From Acorus gramineus (taxonomy: Eukaryota; Streptophyta; Magnoliopsida; Acorales; Acoraceae): a stretch of DNA of 64,000 nucleotides. The notes under the pieces are model-generated. The model ran no database searches and was not told where the DNA came from. It saw nothing but the letters and a program-made list of their open reading frames with translations. Positions 24,701 to 37,681 of this stretch are shown piece by piece. The stretch is from assembly GCA_030737835.1 (NCBI GenBank), contig CM060852.1, forward strand, positions 11,391,603-11,455,602, written 5' to 3'. Every line of letters begins with the position of its first letter. Position 1 is the stretch's first letter. The translations under genes and the position numbers were made by a program.

Positions 24701-27700
24701 AAAGTTTCCTTCTGTTCGCATTTAAATATCCAGATTGCTTAAGAAGCACCGAATGACCAAACACAAACACTAATACCAGTCCACTTATCTGCGAACCTCA
24801 CAAATGGTGTTAAGACAATTGCTAGTGAAATAGAAGGAACTTGTCTACCTGTCTTTGAGTTTAACCAGAGGGATGGAGTAACAGGCTATATCATGGGAAG
24901 AGCAGCCCAGTTTGTTAATATAAGGATAAGGTATGATTCCATAACTAATACCATACAACTTATCGAACTTAACAACGTCGCCCTGTGTGTGTTAAGAACA
25001 AGAGTGCATTTCTTATGATTCAAACTAAAAGATAAAATCATAAAAAACAGCATTTCAATGGTATAAGAATCATGAACAGCAGTTACCAAATCTAGTGGAA
25101 ACAACTACTTCTTGAGATAATGGAGTCAACTTGTGGAAAACAAAAGAGTTCCAAGAAAAAAGCAAAAAGGAGAAATTGTGGGAATGAAGTATGTACGTCT
25201 AGAAACATTTGACGAGTGGAATGTGAAACAGGATTGATATGTACCCTCCAATTAACTATGTGTTTCAGCATCTCTGGTGGGCAGATGGACATGGCATCCT
25301 CACTGCTTCCACCCTTTTTTAGCTTTTTCAAAGCTGACCGAACAGCCTGCAATTAAAAAAAATGGAAGAGTTAACAGGTTCAAATAATTAAATTGCAAAT
25401 ATTTTCAGAAAGAATTTTAAAATTCCAGAATGGTCCACAAGTTGAAATATATTAAAATACCTCAACAGATCCCTCCAGTTTTCCCATTGTGATGGTCTTG
25501 TGAATATGCTTTGCAGCGGAGGAATGTGTGGATGGTATTGTGTGCCTCCCAACTATGTCCTCCAGTGTTATCGAAGATGATACCTTTTCCACTAGATCAA
25601 ATATCCTGCATTACGAAAAAATCTACAGTAAAGTATGTGAACAGCTGGCAGAAATGAATCATGTTTTCCTGAGAACTATTTTGCCAATGTACAGAGAAAA
25701 CTACATACATTGTATGGTAGATTATTGATGTTATACATAAAATCTAATTATGAACATCCCATCTACTTCATACCAGCTCTACAAATTACAAAGTTTTTTA
25801 AATATAAACTATTTAGAAATGACTATACAATACCATGTTTTTAGAAATGCCATTACAAAAATATGGTACAATAAGGCATACTATCTTAAAACGTCAGCTT
25901 GCTTATCCAAACAGAATTATGTAAGAATGAAATCCGTACTGGGGTACTCGGTATTTGACACAGTACACCGACCATAAAACATGTGTTGGTGAAGGAAAAC
26001 AAAAGGACATAATAAATAAATTAGAAGGAAAAACAAATGGCTGATCAAAAGATCTCAAAGATATGAAAGTCATCTTACTTTCTTTTTATGTCCACTTGAG
26101 GCAGTGAATATTTTGGTCTCTTCATAACAGAAGTTGGTGGGGATACACTATCGCGCCTATGCACAAGCTTCTGCTTCGATTGAATTACATGGGACCCAGC
26201 CTTCTTCTTTCTCAAGGGCATTATGTTATCCAATGGAGAATAGTGCATATTTGGTGCTTCAGAGACCAACTTGAGGCTCTCTTTTCGCTTTAGAGTATTA
26301 AATGTTGATGCTTTCTTGCAGAATTCAGATGTCGGGATACGAATATACCTTTCTTTTGAACTACTCTTTTTCACCACTGGCCTCTCTCTAATATAGTGTG
26401 CAGAAGTAGTTTTTTCCACTGCATGTTCCCCTCCATTAGACTGCAGATCTGAAGGAATGTACTTCTCTTCTTGCATGCAAGGGAATATAGTATGGTTTCT
26501 TACTGGTGTTCTGAGATCTTTGTCAATCTCATGCTCCCTGGTTATAACATCAAGATGTTACAAGGTAATCTAGACTAATTTAACCATATAAAATTAAAGA
26601 AAATCAATATATACAGGCAGTATATCAAGATGCGATTGGGGATTAGGTCCTGCCATGCCCTCTGAAAAGCAGATCCATCCACTGAATCCTCAAACAAGAT
26701 CTTTCTGTGCACCAGGACACAGTTAGTGGTTCTTTATGAAATAAAGGTAGCTTATATACATGAACCTGCATGATAGAAACAATGCTTCATAAATGTTAAA
26801 AAAAAATACTTAGGCAAGCATTTCCGGTGGTATGCCCTTGGACAACGCCTACATATTGCGAATTGCAAATCGAAGACCTTTTTGTTTTCTCCTTTCTCAC
26901 AGACATGACATTTGTGGATAGGACAAGCGAATGACTCTCCAGCAACAATTTTTTTCTGATACTCTGCTGCATTGGCTTCATTTTTGGGAAACAGTAATCT
27001 TGCAACACAGGATGGGTGATAGAAATAGCCACAAGTTGCAGAAACACAGGGGAAAACCTGGTAATAAAGAGGAATGCAAGATTCATAATTTTTTGAAGGT
27101 CTATAACATGTAATGACATATTGACATGCATCATATGTAGATAAATTTGCTGGAATTGGTGTACTTTTTCTTTTTACTTAATTCTAAACTGGGAAATTCT
27201 ACTTTTCAATAAAAAATTGTTTAAATACACATATTCAGTGTAACATTAGTAATGATTAAATATTATATTGTTATTGTTATTATAATTAGAAGAACATCGA
27301 AGGGGAGCTGAACTGAATTCCTTCCCAAAAGTTTGTTATGGAATATTAGTAGATTACACCCACAAAATCCTCAGGAAGATCTCCTACTCTCATTTCTGTC
27401 ATAAGATTATCATCCATCAGACTCTTACTATTAATAACTTTACTAGTCATTTTGGTCTACCATAAATCCCCATTTGCTCATTGTTCCCAACCCGTGTTAA
27501 ACCTCATACTTGTTGCATGAAACTGAACCACTGTGCGCCAATACATCAACTTCATATATTGTTGTTTCTCACATATTTAAGACCACTGGAAACTTCATTT
27601 TGAGAGAGAATAAAACCACATGAAAGTAAACTATGTTCATGACTTTTTTGAGATCACCCGTTATGGATGTCTTGCTGGTCGCCACATATTCATTTCAGCC

Positions 27701-30700
27701 ACATCGAACCTATTTAACTTCTCTTCCATGAGTACCAACCACTCTGATGCATATGTGGTAGCCTTATATGTTGGCTAGTGTACTGCACGATCATACGACA
27801 CTCCAAAAGACACCAGCATTTATTCCAATCATTTATGAAGCCATCCATGACATCGTTGTCTATATCCCCATCCCTAACAAAGCTACTTGAATCATCTTCT
27901 TTGGGTTATTCAAACTTCTGATTATTTGATCCCTTTAATCCACTTTTTTACATTACCATAGCATATCATATGATATGTATAAGTCTGCTATCTCTGTATC
28001 TATTAGATTGGAAATTATTTCCTTGGATATCCATAAGTGATATGACCTCAACTCTCGTCTCACCATTGAAATTCATTTAATCAACAAATAACATGAACCA
28101 GTAAGATCCAAAATATGAACCGTTCACAATGATAAAACACCTATAAATCCTGAAGGACATAGTTTCACATGAACTTAAAGGTTCAGATACTATTCATCCC
28201 ATTACTCATTGTGCAGATAGAAAAGAGTTTATTATGCCTTCAATGATATTGTGCATTTAATTCTAGATTAAATTAAAATTTTGACTTAAATGACCCTTAT
28301 ACATCATGAGGAAAGAAAAAGTTGACATTTCCGGAAAAAAAGTGTTTTCTAGTTGAACAATAGTACATTGAATTGTCAACATGCATTCAAAGCAAATTAA
28401 ATCCAAGAAGCTACGTTAAAAAAAAACATTTCTAGAGTTCTTTCTTTAATAAGAATGCCAGAAAGTGCACTTCTTTCAAAAAAAAGAAAAAAAACTTATC
28501 ATAAGGTATTATTTTTTAGACATATATAAATCCCAATGCAAAAGTATCTGCACATAGGAAATGACTACATGAAAAGTTAATTTTGCATTGAAGGGTCTAC
28601 ATTTACCAATCAGAATCTAATATATATGACCATTAGAATCTATAATTGGAACATTGCAGAAAATAAGCAAGATTAAACTTGATCAGACGCAGCAACTTAA
28701 TTTTCCATGGATGCGATCTAACCTCAGCCCCGGAAGCTCTATTAGATGATCCTAGCTTTCCACAGGCAAAACATTGGTGTTGCTCATATAGGCAATTCAA
28801 GCACGAAAAATTTTGAATTTCCTGCAGCAATTACAATAATTACAAGCTGCATGTTTACATATACTAATTACACACAATGGGTGCTTAAATTACTTACATT
28901 CACCTGAGTCTTGGTATAACCCAGAGATGAACAGAATGTATCAAAACCAGCTTCTTTAGTTGGATGAAAGGATCTCAAGCACCTTCCCTCACAACTGCAT
29001 TTATAATATAAAATAATATAGTCACATTTACAAACTCCAGAAAAGCCATTAATCTTGCGTGTCATTGCAAAATAACAGATAGCACAGAATGCTCAAATTC
29101 CTTTTCAAAACTTAAATAGACATGACGGTTCTTAGTTGACTTCTTGAATGAGAGGTGCTTCCACCTTATCTTTGTTAAGAACCACCCTGAACACGTTAGG
29201 AAAAAGCATAGTCACTGATAAATTGTTAATCCACTTATCCTTCCAAAGATAATCTCCACAACATTGCTGGGTTTGTATCCAAGCTCCTCCACCAGCAGCC
29301 AGTAAGAAAAAACTATCACTACCTACTACAGATACAGCTCCTCCAGCAACTGCCAGTGAGAAAAACTATCACTGCCTACTACAAATACATAATTATATAC
29401 AGCTAAATCAAACATACAATTCAAAATATTGCTTCTCTAAATAGATCTAATGAGCACAAGAAGGTTTAGTTGAGCATGCGAAACAAAAAAGTAAAAGTAA
29501 AATAATTGTTCCTAAACAACTGAACAACACTAGACACATGGGATATCACATGCACCTCCAAACACATATTGATGTTTTCAAAGGTTTATCATAATCCGCA
29601 TATCGAGTACATAGACATGGAAGCACTACACAACACCCGACAATTTCATTAATCATAAACAACCCTTTACCAAAATAATCAAGCACTAAACATAACTTTT
29701 TTTTTGCCATATCATTCTCTGTTGCCACACATCCATCAGATTACTTTGAGCATCTGAAACCTACTTTCACCAGAACACGCTGTTCTGGTTTCATGTCAAC
29801 ACTACAGACTCTGTTGTAGGCTTTCACTAAGTCAATGTATAACATGTGAAGTTTCTTGCACTGATAAAAGGAAAAACATCAATGCGAAAACAATGATATG
29901 GAAACAGGTATAACGTATAAGGTATGATGAATAATGCATACCACAAAATTTCACCACCATTATCACAGATAGCACAAACTGAATCATATAACATTGACTC
30001 ATCATCAGACCCTTCATCAGCGCTCTTTGTAATCTCATTGATGATTGTGTCATCATCCACTACAGATTCATGGTTTGGGGCAACCTGCTCAAGTTTATCC
30101 TGGAATAACAGCTTTAACAGTATAAAAATCAACGAAACATTGAGAAAGAAACATCAATGGAATGACTTCAATGAAGATACTTATTTGACACAACTAACCT
30201 CTCCAGAATTTTTCCAATTTCTCGACTTCCCAAGAATCTCTAAAATAAACTGCACAAAAAAAAAAAAAGAACAAAGAAAAGAGAAAAGAGAAATCAGGAG
30301 CATTCAGCTGAAAGAAAAAAAACGTATAGAAAGTTATCCTCAACATTTAGTTGGCTAACATCCTTAGTCGATGGGAACAGTACAGTATTAAACTGACTTT
30401 TCTAACAGAAATTTGACACACATATACTTCATAAAAATCGACAAATTTGAAACTGGGAAATAGAAATGGATATGCAACTGAAGTAAAACAAGGCCATGTC
30501 CCATATTTGTCAGATTGAAACAGGGAGCATAAAGAATGAAAGGTAATAAAATAGTATAGGGTTTCATAGCAAACCATTAAGCTGATAGACATGCAAGAGA
30601 TCACAGTACTACATATATTCTATTTCTATATTATGGTGCCAGATTACACTATAAAAAAAAAAAAAAAAACCAACTGGATCAGGATGAAAGGACTCTTGAG

Positions 30701-31861
30701 TGGAAAACATGGGTTCATGCATATATTTGCATAAACATCTGATGTTGAATATCAGTCCTCAATGTGGCCTTTTAAGCTCTTTTATTAATGTCATGAAATT
30801 AGCCACTGCAGATTCTTCTATTAATTTCCAATCTCAGATCCATTGTTACATTTATTTAAAAAAATGATGTTAGATTTAATTAAAAAAAGTGAACTTTCAC
30901 AGTGTATACATGTTCATTGAGAAGAAACCATTTATTAAATTGAAAAAAGGTCTTTATGTGGCCAAATTTCGCACTGAAATCATGACCAGATACCACCAAC
31001 TCATATCAGCAATTCAAGGCAAACCATCAAAAGATTGCTCTTAAAACATTCAAGACCAATTAGGTTCAAAAGCACCAACATTTGTTAATGTCCTTTAAAA
31101 TCAGTATCAAATGAAATAACAGAAATAAGGAACTGATCAAACCTCAGAATTCGCCAAGGTTTCATCTCTGTCAACCACCATCCTAACCAAAACCATCTGA
31201 TCCAAAATATCATTTTTAGAAGGCATGGCCTCATATGAGCTGCAAAAATCATTTAACCCACACATGAAATTCTACAATCCCAAAATTCAGATAATCTAAA
31301 AAAACAAGTGCAATCAGTATTCATGCAAACTCAAGGTTCAAACGACCATAAAGTTCCCACCTTGCAAGTCCCTGTAAAAGGTGCAATCTATGTATTAAAA
31401 AAAATAAACATCAAGTGATAACCAATTCTGACAAACCTAAAGACTCTCGGCAAGTTTTCCCAGAGGTCTCTCTCTGAAACTCCGCCATTCCACTTCAGGT
31501 AATGCAGGCAATGCACGGTGACCAAAACCGTCCTGACCATGTCCTTGAAGCTATTACTTGGCTTTCTCAGCTTGATCCAGTGACCACAGCCCTTCGTCTG
31601 TACCGAGACCACCGGAGTCACATCGGAAAGCTCCAGTTTCCAAGCATTAACTGGCTTGTACACCTTCTGGGGCTCACCCTCCACATCACCAATCATGTAT
31701 ATATGTGACTCTGTTCCAGCAGATGCAACCGGAGAGCCGTAGCTCCCAGATTGGAAAGGCAAGACTGCAAACGAGATGGGGACGTTGTTCTTATCCATGA
31801 AAAAGTAGTTCGTAACCCACTCGGGCAGGATCTCGCCCTCATCATCATCCGAGAATGACAT
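18739..31861 (-). CDS. EDM2: EDM2-like PHD-finger / methyltransferase-like chromatin protein
   Basis: EDM2 in Arabidopsis is a nuclear protein that reads histone marks and controls RNA processing at genes with heterochromatin in their introns, including a disease-resistance gene. Eighteen exons, minus order: 31861-31437, 31239-31143, 30249-30199, 30099-29942, 28994-28898, 28821-28723, 27057-26810, 26704-26615, 26537-26079, 25605-25461, 25346-25245, 24370-24278, 22019-21978, 20588-20478, 20084-20013, 19896-19778, 19688-19625, 19503-18739. All phases match, giving 1078 residues. Cys/His-rich PHD-type fingers lie at about 232-425 (CAICDNGGEILCCEG, CFACGKLGSS, CHVCEKGE, CRRCPRAYHRKCLPK). A basic linker spans about 430-575. 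The methyltransferase-like fold spans about 658-840, with FSCGANDFS and NPPFG at 768-772. The acidic, Asn/Ser-rich tail is about 220 residues shorter than I recall for Arabidopsis (about 1300 total). Introns 12 and 13 are 2.3 and 1.4 kb. DNA upstream of this gene is repeated at 35.8 kb. Confidence 0.93.
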
Positions 31862-31869
31862 TCCTTCTT

Positions 31870-32330
31870 AACTCCTACTAGCAGAGAAGCCAAAACGAAA
31901 TCATTGAAAAAATACAAAGGGAGTGAGCGAGCGAAAAGAAGTGAATTGCATCAGAAAAATTTTAATTTTACTCCAGATTTCGTGAAATAAACGGGGAAAA
32001 AAAAAGATTTTTTTAACAATGCTGTGTTTATAAAGTCACGAAAAATTAAGAAAAATAAAGAATCAGATGAAAAGTTCAAACAGAGTAAACTCAAAACCCT
32101 ACATTTCAAAATTCGATAATAAAAAAAAAAAGAAAAGATAAACCCTGCATTTCGAAATCGGATAAAAACGGAAACCATGAAAGCTGAGCAGAGTAAGGAA
32201 AACAAGACCTCTCTTGATAATAGGATCGTCAATCTGATCGAAGAAAAAATTAGGGTTTTGAGAGAGTACACAATTGAAACAATGTACAAAACGCGTTAAG
32301 TGAGTGAGGCGGATACCATAAATGATATGG
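31870..32330 (-). other. 5' leader region of EDM2 with a probable UTR intron
   Basis: The minus strand has a donor-like AAGAGAG|GTCTTG at about 32210 and acceptor-like CTGCTAG at about 31872, just before the ATG at 31861. This suggests a leader intron of about 0.34 kb. The transcription start is not evident; no clear TATA box was seen. Confidence 0.35.
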
Positions 32331-33327
32331 AGTGAGTGCAGACTGAAGAGTGAGAAACAACATCCAAAAGCGGGAAAAAAAAAAAAAAAACAACCGTCAC
32401 GCATGGTGGGGGTGGTAAGATGAACCGCGGGTCGCGCAGACATGATGTGAAGAGGGGCCGTTTCGTCCATCTGCGACACAGCGGTTGTTGTGGACCAGTT
32501 GGAGGCGGGTTTCATGGCAGATTCGGTTAGTCGCGCGTAGCGGTTTACGCGCTGGTACGGGAGATTTTCCGCTATCGTACGGTCTCTCTGTGTGTGTGTG
32601 TGTATATCTGGACGTGCCTTTAATCACACAAAATGTCCCTCTCAGTTCATTTAATGCCTCACATGTCCCATTGTGAGCTCTTCCATGTATGTATTATTAT
32701 TGGGGAAATTCATTAACTGATGGTCAAATGAATTAAATTGCCTGTATTTCACTTATTTTTATATTTCACTTATTTTTCAATCCATGTATTTAATTGTTAC
32801 ATTTTTTTCCTCCATGTGTTGTTTATGACTACATATATATTTTTAATAATTTATTAAAAAAAATATTTTATTTTTTTTAAAAAAAATATGAATATATTCA
32901 TTCATATTAAATAGACTATGTTCGAATGGTGATGATGAAAAATAGAAAAAAAAACAATTTATAAAATAAAAAAATAAAAGAATACAAAAACATCAACCAA
33001 TGGAGACAACTTCTCTATGTTCTTCCTGTAATCTTTCATTAGAGTTTTAATACCGAGTGAAAATCAATAGAAACTCAACCCAAACTCAATTAAAATAGCT
33101 AAATGATCAATTAAACCGACAAACAACTCTTCCATACGCCACTGACCTAAATCGCACTGCATTAAATTTAAACAAAAAAACATGACAAAAAGGACAACCA
33201 TGACGAAAAAAACATAGCAAGACATGGAACACTCGATGCTAAGATATCCAGCAACCAAGATGCACAATGTGACAAACACAAAGAGGACCTTGATGATCGC
33301 ATCCATATGAAGATGATGATCAAAATT

Positions 33328-33927
33328 TTAGCCGTTGCGCGGCATGTTAGGAGGTGCCATGCCATTGGTCGCCTCCTTGAGGAGCATACGAACTTTGTTA
33401 CAGGCATCCTTTACGCCCATCATACGCTTCTCCAACTCTTGAAATCCCATTTCCTCTGATGGCTCCTCCAAAAGGATGTCACAATTGACTCGACTGGCAC
33501 CCGAGGCCACCTTGAGATCTTCTTTCCTTTTTTTGCTAGCCTCCATCAAGTTCATGAGCTCCATAGACTGTAATCTGAGCCAATCCGCATTTGGATCTAG
33601 GTGGGCTTGGGCCACGGCCCAATGTTGGTTTTCACCCTCAGGTTGGTCCAGGTGGGCCTGGGCCTCAACCAGGTGGGCTTGGTTGGGGGCTGGCTGACGA
33701 AGGAAGCGGTCGACCAAGGATTCGATCGACGGGTGGCCAAAGGCGAAAGCTTTGCCACCGGGAGAGAAGACGATGATGGCCACATCAGCGCTGCAGAGGA
33801 TTGATAGCTCGCTCGCTTTCTTAAATATGCCATATCGACGTTTTGAAAAGCTAACCTGACGAGCCTCAACCTTCTCGATCCGCTTGATTTCGATCCTTCG
33901 GCGGCCCATGCCTGGATTCCTCACCAT
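33328..33927 (-). CDS. Type I (Malpha) MADS-box protein, AGL62-like, copy A
   Basis: An intronless 199-residue transcription factor. Residues 8-67 form the MADS domain (GRRRIEIKRIEK, FSKRRYGIFKKASELSILC, VAIIVFSPGGKAFAFG), which binds CArG-type DNA and dimerises. No keratin-like domain follows, as expected for type I. Malpha proteins of the AGL62/AGL61 group act in the female gametophyte and endosperm; that role is inferred from family only. Residues about 80-125 hold imperfect AQAHLD repeats. The C-terminal half has a coiled-coil-like segment (DEMGFQELEKRMMGVKDACN equivalent, beginning EEMGF in this copy). A TATAAAAA box lies about 100 bases upstream. Copy B at 36879-37601 has a nearly identical MADS domain and C-terminus, so the pair arose by tandem duplication. 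No stop or frameshift is seen; both copies look functional. Confidence 0.9.
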   Translation of the reverse strand: MVRNPGMGRRRIEIKRIEKVEARQVSFSKRRYGIFKKASELSILCSADVAIIVFSPGGKAFAFGHPSIESLVDRFLRQPAPNQAHLVEAQAHLDQPEGENQHWAVAQAHLDPNADWLRLQSMELMNLMEASKKRKEDLKVASGASRVNCDILLEEPSEEMGFQELEKRMMGVKDACNKVRMLLKEATNGMAPPNMPRNG

Positions 33928-34025
33928 ATATGACCTGAAACAAGAAAAATAATAATAAAAAAAAAACTAAAAGGAACTACTACAAATAGTAGGGGGTGGG
34001 TTGGTGATTTGGGGATTTGATAGGG

Positions 34026-34033
34026 TTTTTATA
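34026..34033 (-). promoter_or_regulatory. TATA box of MADS copy A
   Basis: TATAAAAACC on the minus strand, 99 bases before the ATG. The same motif stands in the same position before copy B. Confidence 0.65.
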
Positions 34034-34469
34034 GCAGAAAAATCAATGTATGAGAGCTTTATTAGGAAGTTAGGACAGGTGAAAATAGAGGGAAAAAACA
34101 AGATGAGGTTTCTAATTATTATTTATTATGAAAGATATGTCTGAGATTTACAATAGTAGATTTGGGTGTCACATTTAATAAGACACGTTTTTTTGGGCAG
34201 GTTGGCTATGATTTGGCACCTGACCTTTTTATTAACTCATAGTGATTGTGACTTTTTGACTTTATATCTTTTTTTATTTTATTTTTGGTGGAATCCCATA
34301 TATGGATGGAACTTTGGCTAACAAGTCATGGATTGGGTGGTACACATGACCTGTTTTATTTGGCATCCACTTTGCTCCCCCTCATGAGTTGTGTGTGATT
34401 TGATCTGAGTCGTACATCACGTCTACGTGGAGGATGATGTACGGCCATGGATCTTCCATTGTCTGGCCT

Positions 34470-35800
34470 TCCTTTACAAGACATTTAGCTGGCTGATATG
34501 GTTATTTTTCTGTGTGCTTTTATTTGTTTGAAAAAATATATTTTATTTATTTTAAAATAAATTTTTGAATTATCTAACTGAATACTTATTTTTTATTTAA
34601 AAGGTTTTTTTTACATGTAAATATCCCTCGTATGTTCCAATTTTGTGAAATTGCACTTATTATCCAAAATATCTTTGGTTGTTTTAAATAACGCCCATTA
34701 ATATCTATGTGACCTGTCATACGCGACGAATATTCAATTTTAACCGTTAAGACATTGTGAAATGTCATTACTATCCCTATTTACTATTAAATTAATATAT
34801 CATCAAATCATTCAAACCAGTGTTTATATTTAAACATATAAATTATTCAAAAAATACATGTAACTTGTTTTCAATTCAAAATTTAATATTTGTATCATAA
34901 TAAATTTAAATATGATATTCATATTAATGTGTGTGTATATATATTATATATGTATACAATTAGTTGACGAGTATGAGCATAATCAAATAATAGGGACATT
35001 CTATATAAACCATTACTACATGAAGACAAAATAATAAAGCATAAAAGTTGGCAGTCATGTTGGAAAGTAGCACGTGTCAACGGCTTAAAACACAGTACAA
35101 AAAAATGGACGATGATGCCTTTGTTTCAAACATCAGAAAAATCCTATAATTGTACAATAGGACGGACACTACACATAGTCGCCTAGGAAATGTTTAATTG
35201 AATTGAACACAGTTTATATAAATGTGCATCCCGAAATTCAAATTATACATACATAAAAAAAAGCAAGTGAAATTAATACACATTAAACCTAGGAAAATGT
35301 TATACTCAAGCTACGTTTGGATATGAGTTTAGGTAAGTTTTGCGTTTAAAAGGCTAAAAAATTTTAAACTTAGATCCAAACACATTTTCAGCGTTTAGTT
35401 TTTCAAATCTTTTTTTTAAAAAAAATCTTGCGGTTGAAAATCTAATAAAACAATTTTTTTAAAAAACTGAGCTTGAAACACAAGATTATAAGAATCTTAG
35501 TGTTTTAACCTCACATCCAAATACAATAGTCATTTTTACCAACCAAAACTCAGACCACATATGTTTTTATTTTTTAAAAATAGTAAATATAATCTAATAA
35601 GATATATGTTTTAATAAATAGTGTATATCACTTTATTTCGAGTTGAATTAACTCATTTTTAATAAATATAAGAAAAAATTTAATAAGATATATACATCAT
35701 CTAATGTGACATATGTTGCACTGGATTTTTAGCAAGATATATAAGAATGTATTTTAAAAAAAAAGTTTTTTAAAAAAACTCAAACCTAAAAGGTACAAAT
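34470..35800. other. Intergenic between the MADS copies, no gene seen
   Basis: AT-rich DNA. A segment beginning AAGCTACGTTTGGATATGAG (about 35309) looks like a MITE end, and 35557-35694 is similar to 4947-5085. No coding frame. Confidence 0.55.
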
Positions 35801-36204
35801 CAATGGTAAGATGAACCGCGGATCGCATAAACATGAGGTGAAGAGGGGCAGTTTCGTCCTTCGACGGTTTCGGACCAGTTGGAGGCGGATTTCGTGGAAA
35901 AGTTGGATTTCGGGAGACCTACAACGGACATTTTTTTTCAGGTCACTTTTCGTTATTGTACGGTCTATGTAAATTTCCGGACATGTCTTGAATCACACAA
36001 AATGTCCCTCTCAATTCATTTAATACCTCACATGTCCCATTATGAGCTGTTTGGACTTTGGACTCTTTAAACGCCTGACCAGAGGCTAATTTTAAAAGAT
36101 AAAAAAATTATTAATTTTATTTTTATTTATATTTATAAAAAAAAAATTAGATAAAAATAGAGATATATATTATTCAAGCCTTTAAGTGAAACAAAAAAAA
36201 ATCA

Positions 36205-36318
36205 TCATTTTTATTTGAAAATCGAGATAATTGTCCACACTTTATCTCGATTAATTTTTATATCAATCGAAATAAGTTGTGTTATCCCCATAATTCACTT
36301 ATGCCTTGCTAAACCAAC
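36205..36318. repeat. Fragment of the GGGATAA-type MITE family
   Basis: Similar in order to 3385-3515: a block CATTTTTATTT(C/G)AAAAT(C/T)GAGATAA, then TTATACCA- or TTATATCA-like sequence, then CCCATAAT and a TTGTCAAAC/TTGCTAAAC end. It lies in MADS unit 2 and is absent from unit 1. Confidence 0.45.
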
Positions 36319-36878
36319 CCTTTGTACTTTTCTCTCTAAACTGAGCTCTAACTGTTATTTATTGATGGTCAATCCTTTTTGAAAACTAATAAACAATATA
36401 TGCATTATTTTATATATGTGACTCTCCACTACATCCGTGAAGAAGAAATGAATTAAATTTCGTGTCTTTGCTTATTTTCCAATTCATGTATTCAATTGTT
36501 GCATCCATTTTTTCCTGGTGTTGTTTTATGACAACTTGTTTTAAAAATTCATTAGAGTTTTAACAGATCTCTCCAAAAATTGTAACTCGATCCATGAAGT
36601 GCTTTCACAGAGTGAAAATCAATAGATATTCAACTCAAAATCCATTACACATGCGACTCACCTAAATCACACTGCATTTAAAAAAAAAAAAAAAAACATA
36701 CAATGAAAAGTAAAAGCGTACTCCTCACACTCGAGACAAAGACAACCATGACAACAAAACATAGCAAGACATGAAACTAGTAACTCATGAGAAATGCTAA
36801 GATACCAGGCAACCAAAATGCTTTATGAGGCAAGCACAAAGAGGACCTTGATCGCATCCACATGAAGATAATCAAAAT

Positions 36879-37601
36879 TTATAAGCCTTTGTGTGGCATG
36901 AAGCATGTGCAACCTTTCATGAAAGGTGGAGACATGCCACCGCCTGCCTGAGGTGGTGCCGCCAAGGTCGCCTTCTTGAGGAGCATACGAACTTTGTTAC
37001 AGGCATCTTTTATGCCCATCATACGCTTCTCCAGCTCTTCAAATCCCATCTCATCTGACGGCTCCTCCAAGAGGATGTCACAATTGACCCGACTGGTATC
37101 CGAGGCAGGCTTGAGTTCTTTTTTCTTTTTCTTGCTAGTCTCTATCAGGTTCATGAGCTCTATAGATTGTAATCTGAGCTCATCCTCATCCAGGCTTAGG
37201 TGAGCCTGGGCTCCGGCCCAGGATTGGCTTCTGCCCATAGCCCGGTCTAGGTGGGCCTGGGCCAGGTATTGACCCTCAGCTGGGCCCTGGCCTAGATGGG
37301 CCTGGTGTTGACCCTCAGCTGCATCCGGGCCTAGTTGGGCTTCGGATTGGGTCTGATTGGGGTTCAGTTGACGGAGGAAGCGCTTGACCAAGGATTCAAC
37401 TGAGGGGTGACCGAAGGCAAAGGCATTGCCAGCCGGAGAGAAGACGATGATGGCCACATCGGCGCCACAAAGGATTGAGAGCTCGCTTGCTTTTTTGAAT
37501 ACGCCATATCGACGCTTAGAGAAGCAAACTTGGCGGGCCTCCTCCTTCTCGATCCGCTTGATTTCGATCCTTCGGCGGCCCTTGCCTGGCTTCCTCGCCA
37601 T
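36879..37601 (-). CDS. Type I (Malpha) MADS-box protein, AGL62-like, copy B
   Basis: An intronless 240-residue paralogue of copy A. The MADS domain occupies residues 8-67 (GRRRIEIKRIEKEEARQVCF, RRYGVFKKASELSILCGADV, IIVFSPAGNAFAFGHPS). The middle, residues about 78-150, is longer than in copy A because of extra AEGQ(H/Y), QAHL(G/D) and GAQAHL repeats. The C-terminal block EEPSDEMGFEELEKRMMGIK followed by DACNKVRMLLKKAT matches copy A, and the tail (SPPFMKGCTCFMPHKGL) is longer. Expected role as for AGL62-type factors in gametophyte or endosperm, by family only. Its own TATA box is at 37674-37681. No disabling change is seen. The start is the first ATG, at the same place as in copy A. Confidence 0.9.
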   Translation of the reverse strand: MARKPGKGRRRIEIKRIEKEEARQVCFSKRRYGVFKKASELSILCGADVAIIVFSPAGNAFAFGHPSVESLVKRFLRQLNPNQTQSEAQLGPDAAEGQHQAHLGQGPAEGQYLAQAHLDRAMGRSQSWAGAQAHLSLDEDELRLQSIELMNLIETSKKKKKELKPASDTSRVNCDILLEEPSDEMGFEELEKRMMGIKDACNKVRMLLKKATLAAPPQAGGGMSPPFMKGCTCFMPHKGL

Positions 37602-37673
37602 ATATGGCTGAATTTAAAGAATAAAACAGACTACAGATGGTAGGGTGAGTTGGTGATTTGGGGTTTGGTAGGG

Positions 37674-37681
37674 TTTTTATA
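37674..37681 (-). promoter_or_regulatory. TATA box of MADS copy B
   Basis: TATAAAAACC on the minus strand about 73 bases before the ATG, inside the promoter block shared with copy A. Confidence 0.65.

Larger units (their letters stand above)
32413..34460. repeat. Tandem segmental duplication, unit 1 (MADS copy A)
   Basis: The unit begins TGGTAAGATGAACCGCGG and matches the sequence from 35804 onward in order. Shared pieces are the start block, a block with CACAAAATGTCCCTCTCA (32625 and 35995), the MADS gene, its TATA promoter, and the upstream block with GACACGTTTTT and GGGCAGGTTGG (34184 and 37816). The left edge lies immediately upstream of EDM2, so EDM2 promoter-proximal DNA is part of the repeated unit. 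Confidence 0.75.

Noticed and set aside
24848..24998. A possible extra EDM2 exon on the minus strand (acceptor CACACAG, donor AGACAG|GTAGAC, frame with KFDKLYGISYGIIPYPYINK)
   Set aside because: Exons 11 and 12 already join in phase into the expected KHIVNWRMKLGVYLAPFL-type sequence, and the insert has no counterpart in the family as I know it. Possible cryptic exon only.
27290..28100. EDM2 intron between exons 6 and 7 with less AT-rich sequence, considered as a retroelement relic
   Set aside because: No readable protein motif, LTR or tail could be identified in any frame.
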